From: DAOTWP01 sp034435675
GTDB lineage: Bacteria > Chloroflexota > Anaerolineae > Aggregatilineales > Phototrophicaceae
Reading direction: 5' to 3'
Assembly (NCBI GenBank): GCA_034435675.1
Contig: DAOTWP010000240.1
Location: 1-9,475 of the forward strand
DNA: 9,475 bases
In this document: in pieces, positions 1 through 5,086 of the stretch
Numbering within the stretch: position 1 is the first letter of the stretch
Layout: each line of letters begins with the position of its first letter
Translations under genes and position numbers: made by a program
Notes under the pieces: generated by a model
Told to the model about the DNA's origin: nothing
The model's database searches: none
The model's input: the letters and a program-made list of their open reading frames with translations, nothing else

Positions 1-201
1 ATTCGATCTTGCCGACGCTTCGCCGCTGTGTCATCCAAAAGAGAAAAGCACGCCCCGCTACTTTTCAGTTGCTGGAACATGCTTTTGCTTAACTTGATGC
101 CTATGGGCAGCCCGGCAAGCTGCCCCCTTCTGATCATCAATCGGGATGGGCGGTTAGCACCTGCTAAGGTGCGTCTACCCGCTTCTACCGGGATGCGTTG
201 A
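1..201 (+). other. Open frame entering from the left edge, unassigned
   Basis: Reading frame 1 of the plus strand has no stop from base 1 to a TGA at 199-201, giving 66 residues that end in 'RLAPAKVRLPASTGMR'. I do not recognise the sequence as any family, and its composition (runs of L, C, S and P) is not convincing for a folded protein. It also overlaps several inverted repeats (105-125, 150-182), which favours structured or decayed DNA over coding sequence. A 66-codon open stretch is not rare in GC-rich DNA. It could be the tail of a gene beginning left of the window, a remnant of a mobile element, or chance. Confidence 0.15.
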
Positions 202-229
202 GGGTGAAACGGTCACCCCGGACAAGGGG
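105..229. other. Cluster of short hairpins, possible structured RNA or decayed element
   Basis: Four stem-loops lie close together. GGGCAG (105-110) pairs with CTGCCC (120-125). GCACC (157-161) pairs with GGTGC (168-172) inside an outer GCGG (150-153) / CCGC (179-182) stem. GGGTGA (202-207) pairs with TCACCC (213-218). CCCC (216-219) can pair with GGGG (226-229), in competition with the preceding hairpin. The 157-172 stem also competes with the palindrome TTAGCA (154-159) / TGCTAA (162-167). I could not match this to tmRNA, RNase P, SRP or 6S RNA by their core motifs. The density of pairing suggests an RNA or an element end, but GC-rich DNA makes short stems easily, so the call is weak. Strand is undetermined. 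Confidence 0.25.
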
Positions 230-265
230 AGCAATCGCCTTTAACGCTTAAATCCAGCGTGGATT

Positions 266-421
266 GGCGGACATGCAGGCGCCAGATCACGGTCAGCCAA
301 TGCGGAGATGACGGTTGACGCCTTTAGTCCACACCTTACGACAGGCGTGTAGGGGTGGACGAGAGGCGCATGCGTGGGCGTTGCGGCTTGACGCGATTCC
401 GCCTGCGTCTGCATGTCCGCC
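266..421. repeat. 17-bp inverted repeat enclosing nested dyads
   Basis: The left arm GGCGGACATGCAGGCGC (266-282) is the reverse complement of the right arm GCGTCTGCATGTCCGCC (405-421) with a single mismatch. Inside lie a second inverted repeat, GTCCACACC (327-335) against GGGGTGGAC (352-360, 8 of 9 matching), and an overlapping pair ACGCC (318-322) / GGCGT (344-348). The inner flanks of the long arms remain loosely similar when inverted. Together this is a ~156-bp palindromic unit with no coding content I can defend. It resembles a non-autonomous mobile element or a long stem-loop, but no target duplication was identified. Nothing else is evident between 422 and the end of the pentapeptide gene at 499. 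Confidence 0.45.
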
Positions 422-498
422 CAAAACGTCATACTCCGGCTTATTTTGTTAAACTGCATCATACCTCTGTGCGGGCAGCCCGGTTTAAGGATAGATTG

Positions 499-948
499 TT
501 ATTTAGTGTAATCCAGCGGGTTGCCGCGACTGCCCTTTTTGCCGTCGGGCCAGACGGTGCTCTCGTCAAATTTTACGCCGCTGACGATTGCGCCCTTCAT
601 GTCGGCGTCCAGCAGATTCGCGCCGTTGAGCGTCGCGCCGGTCAGGTTGGCGTTGGTCAGGCGTGCGCCGCTGAGGTTCATGCCGCTCATGTTGGCGACA
701 TGCAGTGTAGCGCCGTTCAGGTCGGCATAGGGTGCCTGGGCGGTGAGCAGATTCACGCCAGTCATGTTGCAGGCGCGCAGGATCGTCTCACGCAGGGTGG
801 TGCCGGACATGTTCGCCCCACGCAGATTCGAGCCGCTCACATCCAGCCGTGTCATATCCAGTGCACTCAAATCCACCCCCGCCAGGCGCGGGTTAGTGCC
901 TGCCTGAATGAGTGCCAGCACCAGCTCTTTGCGATTGATTTCAGCCAT
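499..948 (-). CDS. Pentapeptide-repeat protein
   Basis: This is a 149-residue protein. Residues ~22-125 are a run of pentapeptide repeats of the A(D/N)LXX type (for example 'ANLTG', 'ADLNG', 'GANLL', 'ADMKG'). Such repeats fold as a right-handed quadrilateral beta-helix. A short helical N-terminus ('INRKELVLALIQAG') precedes them, and the end contains 'FDESTVWPDGKKG', a typical cap of this family. There is no signal peptide or membrane segment, so it is probably cytoplasmic. I chose the ATG at 948 because it overlaps the stop of the upstream epimerase (ATGGCTGA, 8 nt) and has GGGAG about 10 nt before it. An in-frame ATG at 957 would add three residues, but its GGGAG would be only 1-2 nt away. 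Pentapeptide proteins range from gyrase-protecting DNA mimics to scaffolds; nothing here indicates which. The gene is probably translationally coupled to the epimerase. Confidence 0.9.
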   Translation of the reverse strand: MAEINRKELVLALIQAGTNPRLAGVDLSALDMTRLDVSGSNLRGANMSGTTLRETILRACNMTGVNLLTAQAPYADLNGATLHVANMSGMNLSGARLTNANLTGATLNGANLLDADMKGAIVSGVKFDESTVWPDGKKGSRGNPLDYTK

Positions 949-1918
949 TGCTTCCATTCTCCCGATAATAAGAAATGATCTGGTCTATGGTTTCGTTGAG
1001 TGGCGTTTTCGGCTCCCAACCAATCAGTCGCCCAATTTTGGCGATGCTGGGCACACGCCGCCGGAAATCCTCAAACCCCGGCTCATACGCCTGCTCATAA
1101 GGCACCAGCACGACATCGGCATGGCTGCCTGTACGCGCCAGCACCCGCTCCGCCAGCTCCATGATGCTGACTTCTTCAGCGCTGCCGACATTGAAGACTT
1201 CCCCGACAGCGTGCGGGTCGTGCGCCAGCCGGTGCAGGGCAATCACGACATCATGTACGTTACAAAAACAGCGCTGCTGCTGCCCATCACCATACACCCG
1301 CAGCGGTTCGCCACGCAGTGACCACTGCACAAAGCGCGGCAGCACCATGCCATACTGCCCGGTCTGGCGCGGTCCAACGGTGTTGAACAGCCGCGCGATG
1401 ACCACCGGCAAGCCTACCTCTTTATGATACGCCAGTGCTAAGAATTCGTCTATCGCTTTTGAGGTAGAATATGCCCAGCGGTGGCGCGTCGTCGGTCCAA
1501 TCAGGCTGTCATCGTCTTCCTCAAACGGGAATTTGACACCTTTGCCGTAGACTTCGGACGTAGAGGCGATGATGACCTTCTTGCGGTAGCGCCGCGCGGT
1601 ACGCAGCACGACTTCGGTGCCGCCCACGTTGACTTCAATCGTGTTAATCGGTTCACTGATAATTTTCTGCACACCGACTGCGGCGGCAAGGTGATAAATC
1701 AGGTCGCACTCGCTGACGAGGCGATCCAGCACATGAATGTTACGAATGTCTTCGATGGCATAGCGAAAGCCGGGACGCTGTTCCAGATGGGCGACATTGA
1801 CGAAGCGCCCACTGCTCAGGTCGTCAATGATCGTCACCTGCTGCCCTTGTTCCAGCAAATACTCTGCCAGATGGCTGCCGATGAACCCGGCGCCGCCGGT
1901 AATCAATGCGTGTGTCAT
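941..1918 (-). CDS. NAD-dependent sugar-nucleotide epimerase/dehydratase (extended SDR)
   Basis: This 325-residue protein matches the usual size of extended short-chain dehydrogenases acting on nucleotide sugars. The N-terminal Rossmann motif is TGGAGFIG (residues 7-14), with an acidic residue after beta-2 (D32/D33) that fits NAD binding. The catalytic set is visible: 'STSEVYG' (119-125) and Y150-S-T-S-K154 (YxxxK). The substrate-side motifs 'RLFNTVGPRQTG' and 'VYGDGQQQRCFCNVHDVV' (208-225) are typical of the UDP-glucose epimerase, dTDP-glucose dehydratase and UDP-glucuronate decarboxylase group. The exact substrate cannot be read from sequence. The start at 1918 places the Rossmann motif at the N-terminus. 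The frame stays open upstream to 2074, but those codons have no family resemblance and overlap the promoter region. It is the first gene of an operon with the pentapeptide-repeat gene. Likely role: an activated sugar for cell-surface polysaccharide. Confidence 0.9.
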   Translation of the reverse strand: MTHALITGGAGFIGSHLAEYLLEQGQQVTIIDDLSSGRFVNVAHLEQRPGFRYAIEDIRNIHVLDRLVSECDLIYHLAAAVGVQKIISEPINTIEVNVGGTEVVLRTARRYRKKVIIASTSEVYGKGVKFPFEEDDDSLIGPTTRHRWAYSTSKAIDEFLALAYHKEVGLPVVIARLFNTVGPRQTGQYGMVLPRFVQWSLRGEPLRVYGDGQQQRCFCNVHDVVIALHRLAHDPHAVGEVFNVGSAEEVSIMELAERVLARTGSHADVVLVPYEQAYEPGFEDFRRRVPSIAKIGRLIGWEPKTPLNETIDQIISYYRENGSNG

Positions 1919-1941
1919 AGCCTGCCGTTTACCTGTCCACC

Positions 1942-1987
1942 AATGCCGCTGCCAAATGCCGCTGCCAAACTGCGGAATGTTACCGCA
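1942..1987. promoter_or_regulatory. 13-bp tandem repeat and dyad upstream of the epimerase
   Basis: AATGCCGCTGCCA is repeated exactly twice in tandem (1942-1954 and 1955-1967). It is followed by the dyad TGCGG (1971-1975) / CCGCA (1983-1987) with a 7-nt centre. The centre contains the proposed -10 box of the epimerase promoter, and the tandem repeat lies between that promoter and the start codon at 1918. The arrangement would suit an operator or a leader control site. No known regulator motif is recognised, and the repeat may be simple slippage. Confidence 0.35.
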
Positions 1988-2005
1988 ATCGGAAAAGCAG
2001 GACAA
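1977..2005 (-). promoter_or_regulatory. Candidate promoter of the epimerase-pentapeptide operon
   Basis: On the minus strand, TTGTCC (2000-2005) and TAACAT (1977-1982) are separated by 17 bp. Each box matches the sigma-70-type consensus at 4 of 6 positions. Transcription would start near 1970, leaving a leader of about 50 nt before the ATG at 1918. It points away from the tRNA promoter. Confidence 0.4.
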
Positions 2006-2038
2006 TGGGCGTTCTGCCGGTGCCAGCACAGTTGACAC

Positions 2039-2067
2039 TTGCCAACACCCCGCCGCTGGTCTATAAT
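2039..2067 (+). promoter_or_regulatory. Promoter of tRNA-Phe
   Basis: TTGCCA (2039-2044) and a perfect TATAAT (2062-2067) are spaced exactly 17 bp. The expected start, near 2074, is about 10 nt before the mature tRNA. A perfect TTGACA at 2032-2037 is 24 bp from the -10 box, too far to serve as its -35. Confidence 0.75.
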
Positions 2068-2084
2068 GCGCCACACTTTACCCC

Positions 2085-2157
2085 GCCGAGATAGCTCAGT
2101 TGGTAGAGCACCGCACTGAAAATGCGGGTGTCCCCAGTTCAAGTCTGGGTCTCGGCA
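2085..2157 (+). tRNA. tRNA-Phe (anticodon GAA)
   Basis: The full cloverleaf can be drawn. The acceptor stem GCCGAGA (2085-2091) pairs with TCTCGGC (2150-2156) and the discriminator base is A2157. The D-arm is GCTC-AGTTGGTA-GAGC. The anticodon stem CCGCA/TGCGG closes the loop CTGAAAA, with anticodon GAA at 2118-2120. The variable loop is GTGTC, and the T-arm is CCCAG-TTCAAGT-CTGGG. T8 and the TTC of the T-loop are conserved. The length is 73 nt. The bases after A2157 are CAG, not CCA, so the 3' CCA is not encoded and must be added by a CCA-adding enzyme. The gene stands alone, with its own promoter and terminator. Confidence 0.97.
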
Positions 2158-2163
2158 CAGCAG

Positions 2164-2186
2164 ATCCGGCAGCCGCCGGATTTTTT
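2164..2186 (+). terminator. Intrinsic terminator of the tRNA-Phe unit
   Basis: ATCCGGC (2164-2170) pairs perfectly with GCCGGAT (2175-2181) around an AGCC loop, and a T run continues through 2186. It lies 6 nt past the mature tRNA end and isolates the tRNA from the gene at 2294. Confidence 0.9.
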
Positions 2187-2293
2187 GTTGCCCCCCTACT
2201 TTTGTCAGGTTTTTTACATACGCTGCCGCGCAAAGCCCCCGAAAAGCACTATACTCAAAATAAGCCTAACCTATTGGACTGCGAGGTCAAGCG

Positions 2294-3883
2294 ATGAAGC
2301 CTTCACGCTTAGCTTTAGTGTTAATTTGCTGTCTGCCGCTGATTGTCGTCTGGAGTGTGATCGCTCAGACTGGAGGAGAATGCACCGCGCTGGTGGAACT
2401 GGCGCTGTCTGAGATGGGCAATAACTGCGAAGGCACCGGGCGTAACGAAGCCTGCTATGGCTACAACCGGGTGGATGCTACCTTTAACACCGATATCGGA
2501 GAAGATGTTTTCAGCCAGCCTGCTGATCGCGTGCCGCTGCCGCAGATGGTCAGCATCCAGACTGCGCCGCTGGACCTGGAAGCCAATCGCTGGGGTGTGG
2601 CACTGCTCAATGTGGAAGCCACGCTGCCCAACACCCTGCCTGGTCAGGGGGTGATCTTCCTGCTGGTGGGCGATGCGCAGATGGAAAACGGTGTCGCGCC
2701 GGATGCTGCCTTCGTCCCGGTAGACCCCGTCCCGGCACTGACCAACACGCGCTCGAATATCCGCAGCGGTCCCAGCCGCCAGAACAATGTGGTTGCCGCG
2801 GTGAATACCGGCACGGAACTGGCAGCGGACGCGCAGAATGCCGATGGCACCTGGGTGCGTGTGGTCTATGATGAACAGCCGGGCTGGATTGCGCGCCAAC
2901 TGCTTGATGCGCCAGAAGGCAGCCTTGAAGCGCTGCCGGTTATCACCGAAGAAACCCGTTCGCCGATGCAGTCGTTTTACTTCACCACCGGGATCGGCTC
3001 ACCCGAATGCGCACAGGCACCGGACGCCCTGCTGATTCAGAGTCCCGAAGGCTACGCGATTGACCTGACCGCCAACGAAGCCAGCATTCGCATTAGCTCG
3101 ACGGTGCTGCTGCGCACGTTTATTGGCGAGGACGGGCTGCCATATATGGAAATTCTGGTGATTGACGGCGAGGCGGTGATCAACAATCTGGTTGTGCCCA
3201 CCGGCTTCAGCGCGATTGCCCCGATTGGCGCACCCGGCGAGGACAACCAGCTCGGCGACGGCTCGGTACGCCCGCAGGATGCCAGCGTGATTAACGGCGA
3301 CTGGCGCGGCTGCCGCCCGATTACCGAGGACATGCGCCAGCAACTGCTGCTGCTGGAAGGCATCCCCGCCAGTGTGCTGCATTATCTGGTGGACCTGCCG
3401 ACCGACGGCATCGGCATCTGCGCGCCGCCCGGCGCAGCAGGGCAGGGTGGCAACACATCCAGTGTCCCCGGCGTAAGCTGTGTTGGTTTCCGCGCTACAT
3501 CACCGCTGGATGGCTTGAATTATGGCACCAACACGTTCTACTGGGATCCCGCGCCAGGGGCAACCCGCTACCGTGTGCTGATCTACGACGAGACCGGCGC
3601 ACTGGTACACAGCTATGAAACCGCGGGGGCGGAAACGTCGCTCACCGGGAATGTGACCGATGGACAGGGGTTCAGTTATTCGTGGGAGGTGCAGGCGCTT
3701 GCTGGCGACAGGGTGGCGTGTACCAGCAGCCGGGTTACGATTCTGCGCGGTTCGCGCCCGCCGGATCAGCCGGTATCTACGGCGGTGGTATGTATACCCG
3801 GACCCAACTGCAACTGCAACGGAGTCTGCGAGTCTTATCCGGTGATCGAAGACCCCTTCACCTGCCCGGCAGACTGCCCGTAA
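2294..3883 (+). CDS. Exported SH3b / FecR-like / Fn3-like protein with Cys-rich tail
   Basis: This 529-residue protein has a classic signal peptide: K2, R5, a hydrophobic stretch at 6-23, and a likely cut after A24. There is no lipobox cysteine and no further membrane segment. Residues ~28-135 are an N-terminal region with 'CYGYN' and 'LPGQGVIFLLVGD' whose family I cannot name. Residues ~147-205 form a bacterial SH3 domain ('TRSNIRSGPSRQNN', 'WVRVVYDEQPGWIARQLL'), a fold that often binds cell-wall peptides or glycans. Residues ~238-312 resemble a FecR-type segment ('GEAVINNLVVPTGFSAIAP'). Residues ~400-485 resemble fibronectin type III ('FYWDPAPGATRYRVLIYDE'). The tail (500-528) has six cysteines spaced C-x5-C-x-C-x3-C-x11-C-x3-C, like the 'NGVCE...FTCPxDC' tails of some secreted bacterial proteins. 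The start is set by GAGGT six nt before the ATG. A TATACT at 2250-2255 may be a -10 box, though no good -35 is seen. It probably acts outside the membrane as an adhesin or envelope sensor; function unproven. Confidence 0.85.
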   Translation: MKPSRLALVLICCLPLIVVWSVIAQTGGECTALVELALSEMGNNCEGTGRNEACYGYNRVDATFNTDIGEDVFSQPADRVPLPQMVSIQTAPLDLEANRWGVALLNVEATLPNTLPGQGVIFLLVGDAQMENGVAPDAAFVPVDPVPALTNTRSNIRSGPSRQNNVVAAVNTGTELAADAQNADGTWVRVVYDEQPGWIARQLLDAPEGSLEALPVITEETRSPMQSFYFTTGIGSPECAQAPDALLIQSPEGYAIDLTANEASIRISSTVLLRTFIGEDGLPYMEILVIDGEAVINNLVVPTGFSAIAPIGAPGEDNQLGDGSVRPQDASVINGDWRGCRPITEDMRQQLLLLEGIPASVLHYLVDLPTDGIGICAPPGAAGQGGNTSSVPGVSCVGFRATSPLDGLNYGTNTFYWDPAPGATRYRVLIYDETGALVHSYETAGAETSLTGNVTDGQGFSYSWEVQALAGDRVACTSSRVTILRGSRPPDQPVSTAVVCIPGPNCNCNGVCESYPVIEDPFTCPADCP

Positions 3884-3922
3884 GGGTTTTGACCGCCTGC
3901 TGAGGGCGGCTGCCTGACATAC

Positions 3923-3971
3923 AACCGGGGACGCGACAGTCTGGATCCAGGCTGCCAGCGCCCCCGGTTTT
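3923..3971. terminator. Long hairpin terminator between convergent genes
   Basis: AACCGGGG (3923-3930) pairs with CCCCGGTT (3962-3969). After one A/C mismatch, CGC (3932-3934) pairs with GCG (3958-3960). The loop holds a second small stem, with CAG (3937-3939) against CTG (3952-3954) and CTG (3941-3943) against CAG (3948-3950). TTTT at 3968-3971 follows on the plus strand, so it should end the exported-protein transcript. It also lies just past the mscL stop on the other strand, where the T-tract is poor. A weaker stem without a T-tract (CCGCC 3893-3897 / GGCGG 3905-3909) precedes it. Confidence 0.7.
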
Positions 3972-3988
3972 GATTCATGCGGTGGGGG

Positions 3989-4450
3989 TTATTTGCCCAG
4001 CTTGTCCAGTGTGATATTCAGTTTGTTAATCGCCTCGACCAGTTTTTCTTCAGTGGTCGGTTCGGCAGGGGCAGCGGGAGCCGCTTCTTCTTTCCGGGAC
4101 ATGCGCTTCATGGCGTTGTTCATCGTGCGCACCAGCAGGAACACCGCGAACGCGACAATCAGGAAGTTGATAATCGTGTTGATGAACAGCCCGATATTCA
4201 GCGTGACGACGCCTGCCTCCTGCGCCTGCGCGATGGTGTTGATCGTCGCCATATCCACACCGGCAGGGACGCTCAGGGCGATGAACAGGTTGGAGAAATC
4301 CACGCCGCCCAGCAGCAGCCCGATGGGCGGCATGACTACATCATTGACCAGCGAAGTCACGATAGCGCCAAAAGCCGCGCCGAGGATGATACCGACGGCA
4401 AGGTCTACGACATTGCCCCGCATGGCAAATTCACGGAATTCCTTCAACAT
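3989..4450 (-). CDS. mscL: Large-conductance mechanosensitive channel
   Basis: This 153-residue protein is slightly longer than the ~136 residues of the E. coli channel. It opens with the MscL signature 'MLKEFREFAMRGNVVDLAVGI'. A first membrane helix (~14-42, 'VDLAVGIILGAAFGAIVTSL') is followed by 'VNDVVMPPIG', a periplasmic loop, and a second helix (~84-108, 'LNIGLFINTIINFLIVAFAV'). The C-terminus has a basic patch, an Ala/Pro/Glu-rich linker (~121-132) and a final amphipathic helix (~133-150) expected to bundle in the pentamer. The protein is an emergency valve that opens under membrane tension during hypo-osmotic shock. I chose the ATG at 4450 because AGGAGGAG (4458-4465) sits 7 nt upstream; the longer frame from 4471 lacks such a site. 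It is a single gene, convergent with the exported-protein gene. Confidence 0.95.
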   Translation of the reverse strand: MLKEFREFAMRGNVVDLAVGIILGAAFGAIVTSLVNDVVMPPIGLLLGGVDFSNLFIALSVPAGVDMATINTIAQAQEAGVVTLNIGLFINTIINFLIVAFAVFLLVRTMNNAMKRMSRKEEAAPAAPAEPTTEEKLVEAINKLNITLDKLGK

Positions 4451-4474
4451 GGGTGTGCTCCTCCTGAACAAGCG

Positions 4475-4527
4475 CTGTTAAAGCCTGCTGTTGAACATAA
4501 CAATATATTACGTGGCGAGTTTAACAG
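4475..4527. promoter_or_regulatory. mscL upstream region with three CTGTTRAA sites
   Basis: CTGTTAAA (4475-4482) forms a perfect 8-bp inverted repeat with TTTAACAG (4520-4527). A related CTGTTGAA lies between them at 4488-4495. The AT-rich stretch inside contains a plausible minus-strand -10 (TATATT, 4502-4507). The best -35 is only CTGACC (4527-4532) at a long 19-bp spacing. The sites bracket the presumed mscL promoter and might bind a regulator; none is identified. Confidence 0.3.
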
Positions 4528-4620
4528 GTCAGAGGAGGAGATGCAACAGCCTGGCGCACAAGTTCTATGGCAGGAATGCAATTGCCGGGTACAGGTTCAG
4601 ACGGGACAGCTAGACTCTAC

Positions 4621-4640
4621 GGGCGACACATGCTTCGCCC
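4621..4640. repeat. Short palindrome, possible decayed repeat unit
   Basis: GGGCGA (4621-4626) pairs with TCGCCC (4635-4640) around an 8-nt loop. It resembles the G-rich hairpin core of the repeats to its right but is not a copy of them. The rest of 4528-4674 shows no gene. Confidence 0.3.
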
Positions 4641-4684
4641 CTGGAGTAAAACACTCAATCTTTTGGGTCTGGTTTTGCACTACC

Positions 4685-4777
4685 AAGTACAAGCACAGAA
4701 ATCTCGCGGGATTATTTTCCGTAGGGGCAGGTCTCAGACCTGCCCCTACATCCGCCATGTTCAATTTGGTTGTACTT
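4685..4777. repeat. MITE-like palindromic element, copy 1
   Basis: This 93-bp unit is bounded by an 8-bp terminal inverted repeat, AAGTACAA (4685-4692) / TTGTACTT (4770-4777). Near its middle is a perfect palindrome with 14-bp arms: GTAGGGGCAGGTCT (4721-4734), a single C, then AGACCTGCCCCTAC (4736-4749). The stretch 4701-4778 matches 5009-5086 at 71 of 78 positions with no gaps, so it is a true dispersed repeat. It encodes no protein; a translation reads 'GAGLRPAP', familiar from intergenic palindromes in Chloroflexota and similar genomes. It may be a non-autonomous transposable element or a REP-type sequence. Confidence 0.8.
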
Positions 4778-4817
4778 AGTCCAACAAGATGAGCATGACA
4801 CCCGATGCCCTTGTCCA

Positions 4818-4955
4818 GCCCTCACCCCCAACCCCTCTCCCGACCGTGCCTTCGGCACCAGGAGCGGGGAGCAACCCAATTGCCGGGAATTTTCCCTCCC
4901 CCTCGCTCAGCCGCGCAGCGGCGTTGGGGAGCGGGGGACTGAGGGGGCGAGGGCT
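4818..4955. repeat. 138-bp inverted-repeat element with two internal hairpins
   Basis: The ends AGCCCTC (4818-4824) and GAGGGCT (4949-4955) are perfect inverted complements, with C-rich left and G-rich right flanks extending the pairing. Inside are two tight hairpins: GTGCC-TTC-GGCAC (4846-4858) and GCCGC-GCA-GCGGC (4910-4922). The left part, with 'CTCACCCCCAACCCCTCTCC', is of a kind common in intergenic DNA of Chloroflexota and cyanobacteria (recalled, not searched). No coding function. It sits exactly between the two copies of the 93-bp element. Confidence 0.65.
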
Positions 4956-4984
4956 GTATCTGAGTAGTCAACTTAATCTTGTCA

Positions 4985-5086
4985 TTGCACTACAGCACAA
5001 CCACAAAAATCTCGCGGGCTTGTTTTCCGTTGGGGCAGGTCTTAGACCAGCCCCTGCATCCGCCATGTTCAATTTGCTTGTACTTA
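4985..5086. repeat. MITE-like palindromic element, copy 2 (decayed)
   Basis: This is a second copy of the element at 4685-4777, aligned at an offset of 308 bp. Its right end TTGTACTT (5078-5085) is intact, but the left end is altered (CAGCACAA, 4993-5000). The central palindrome 5029-5057 has lost symmetry at three arm positions (5031/5055, 5037/5049 and a T-G wobble 5030/5056), so this copy looks more decayed. Its right boundary overlaps the end of kbl: the kbl stop codon is the reverse complement of TTA at 5084-5086. On the minus strand the hairpin lies 27 nt past the kbl stop and could shield the transcript end; it lacks a T-tract. Confidence 0.75.

Noticed and set aside
150..240. Group II intron 5' end or IS200/IS605-type end suggested by GTGCGTCTACCC and nearby hairpins
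   Set aside because: No domain V-like sequence, reverse transcriptase, TnpA or TnpB was visible, and the resemblance is only to a few bases.
241..462. 73-codon open frame on the minus strand just after the pentapeptide gene
   Set aside because: It spans the 266-421 inverted repeat, its AGG before the ATG is weak, and the residue pattern shows no family or secondary-structure logic. Possible but unsupported.
355..978. 207-codon open frame on the plus strand with an apparent internal repeat
   Set aside because: The periodicity is the mirror of the pentapeptide repeats encoded on the minus strand; it has no family features of its own.
1919..2074. N-terminal extension of the epimerase to 2074
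   Set aside because: The extra 52 residues lack SDR similarity and cover a promoter, a tandem repeat and the tRNA promoter; the Rossmann motif sits correctly when starting at 1918.
4685..5086. CRISPR array
   Set aside because: Only two copies, 308 bp apart and ~90 bp long with a palindromic core; no regular repeat-spacer pattern and no cas gene in the window.
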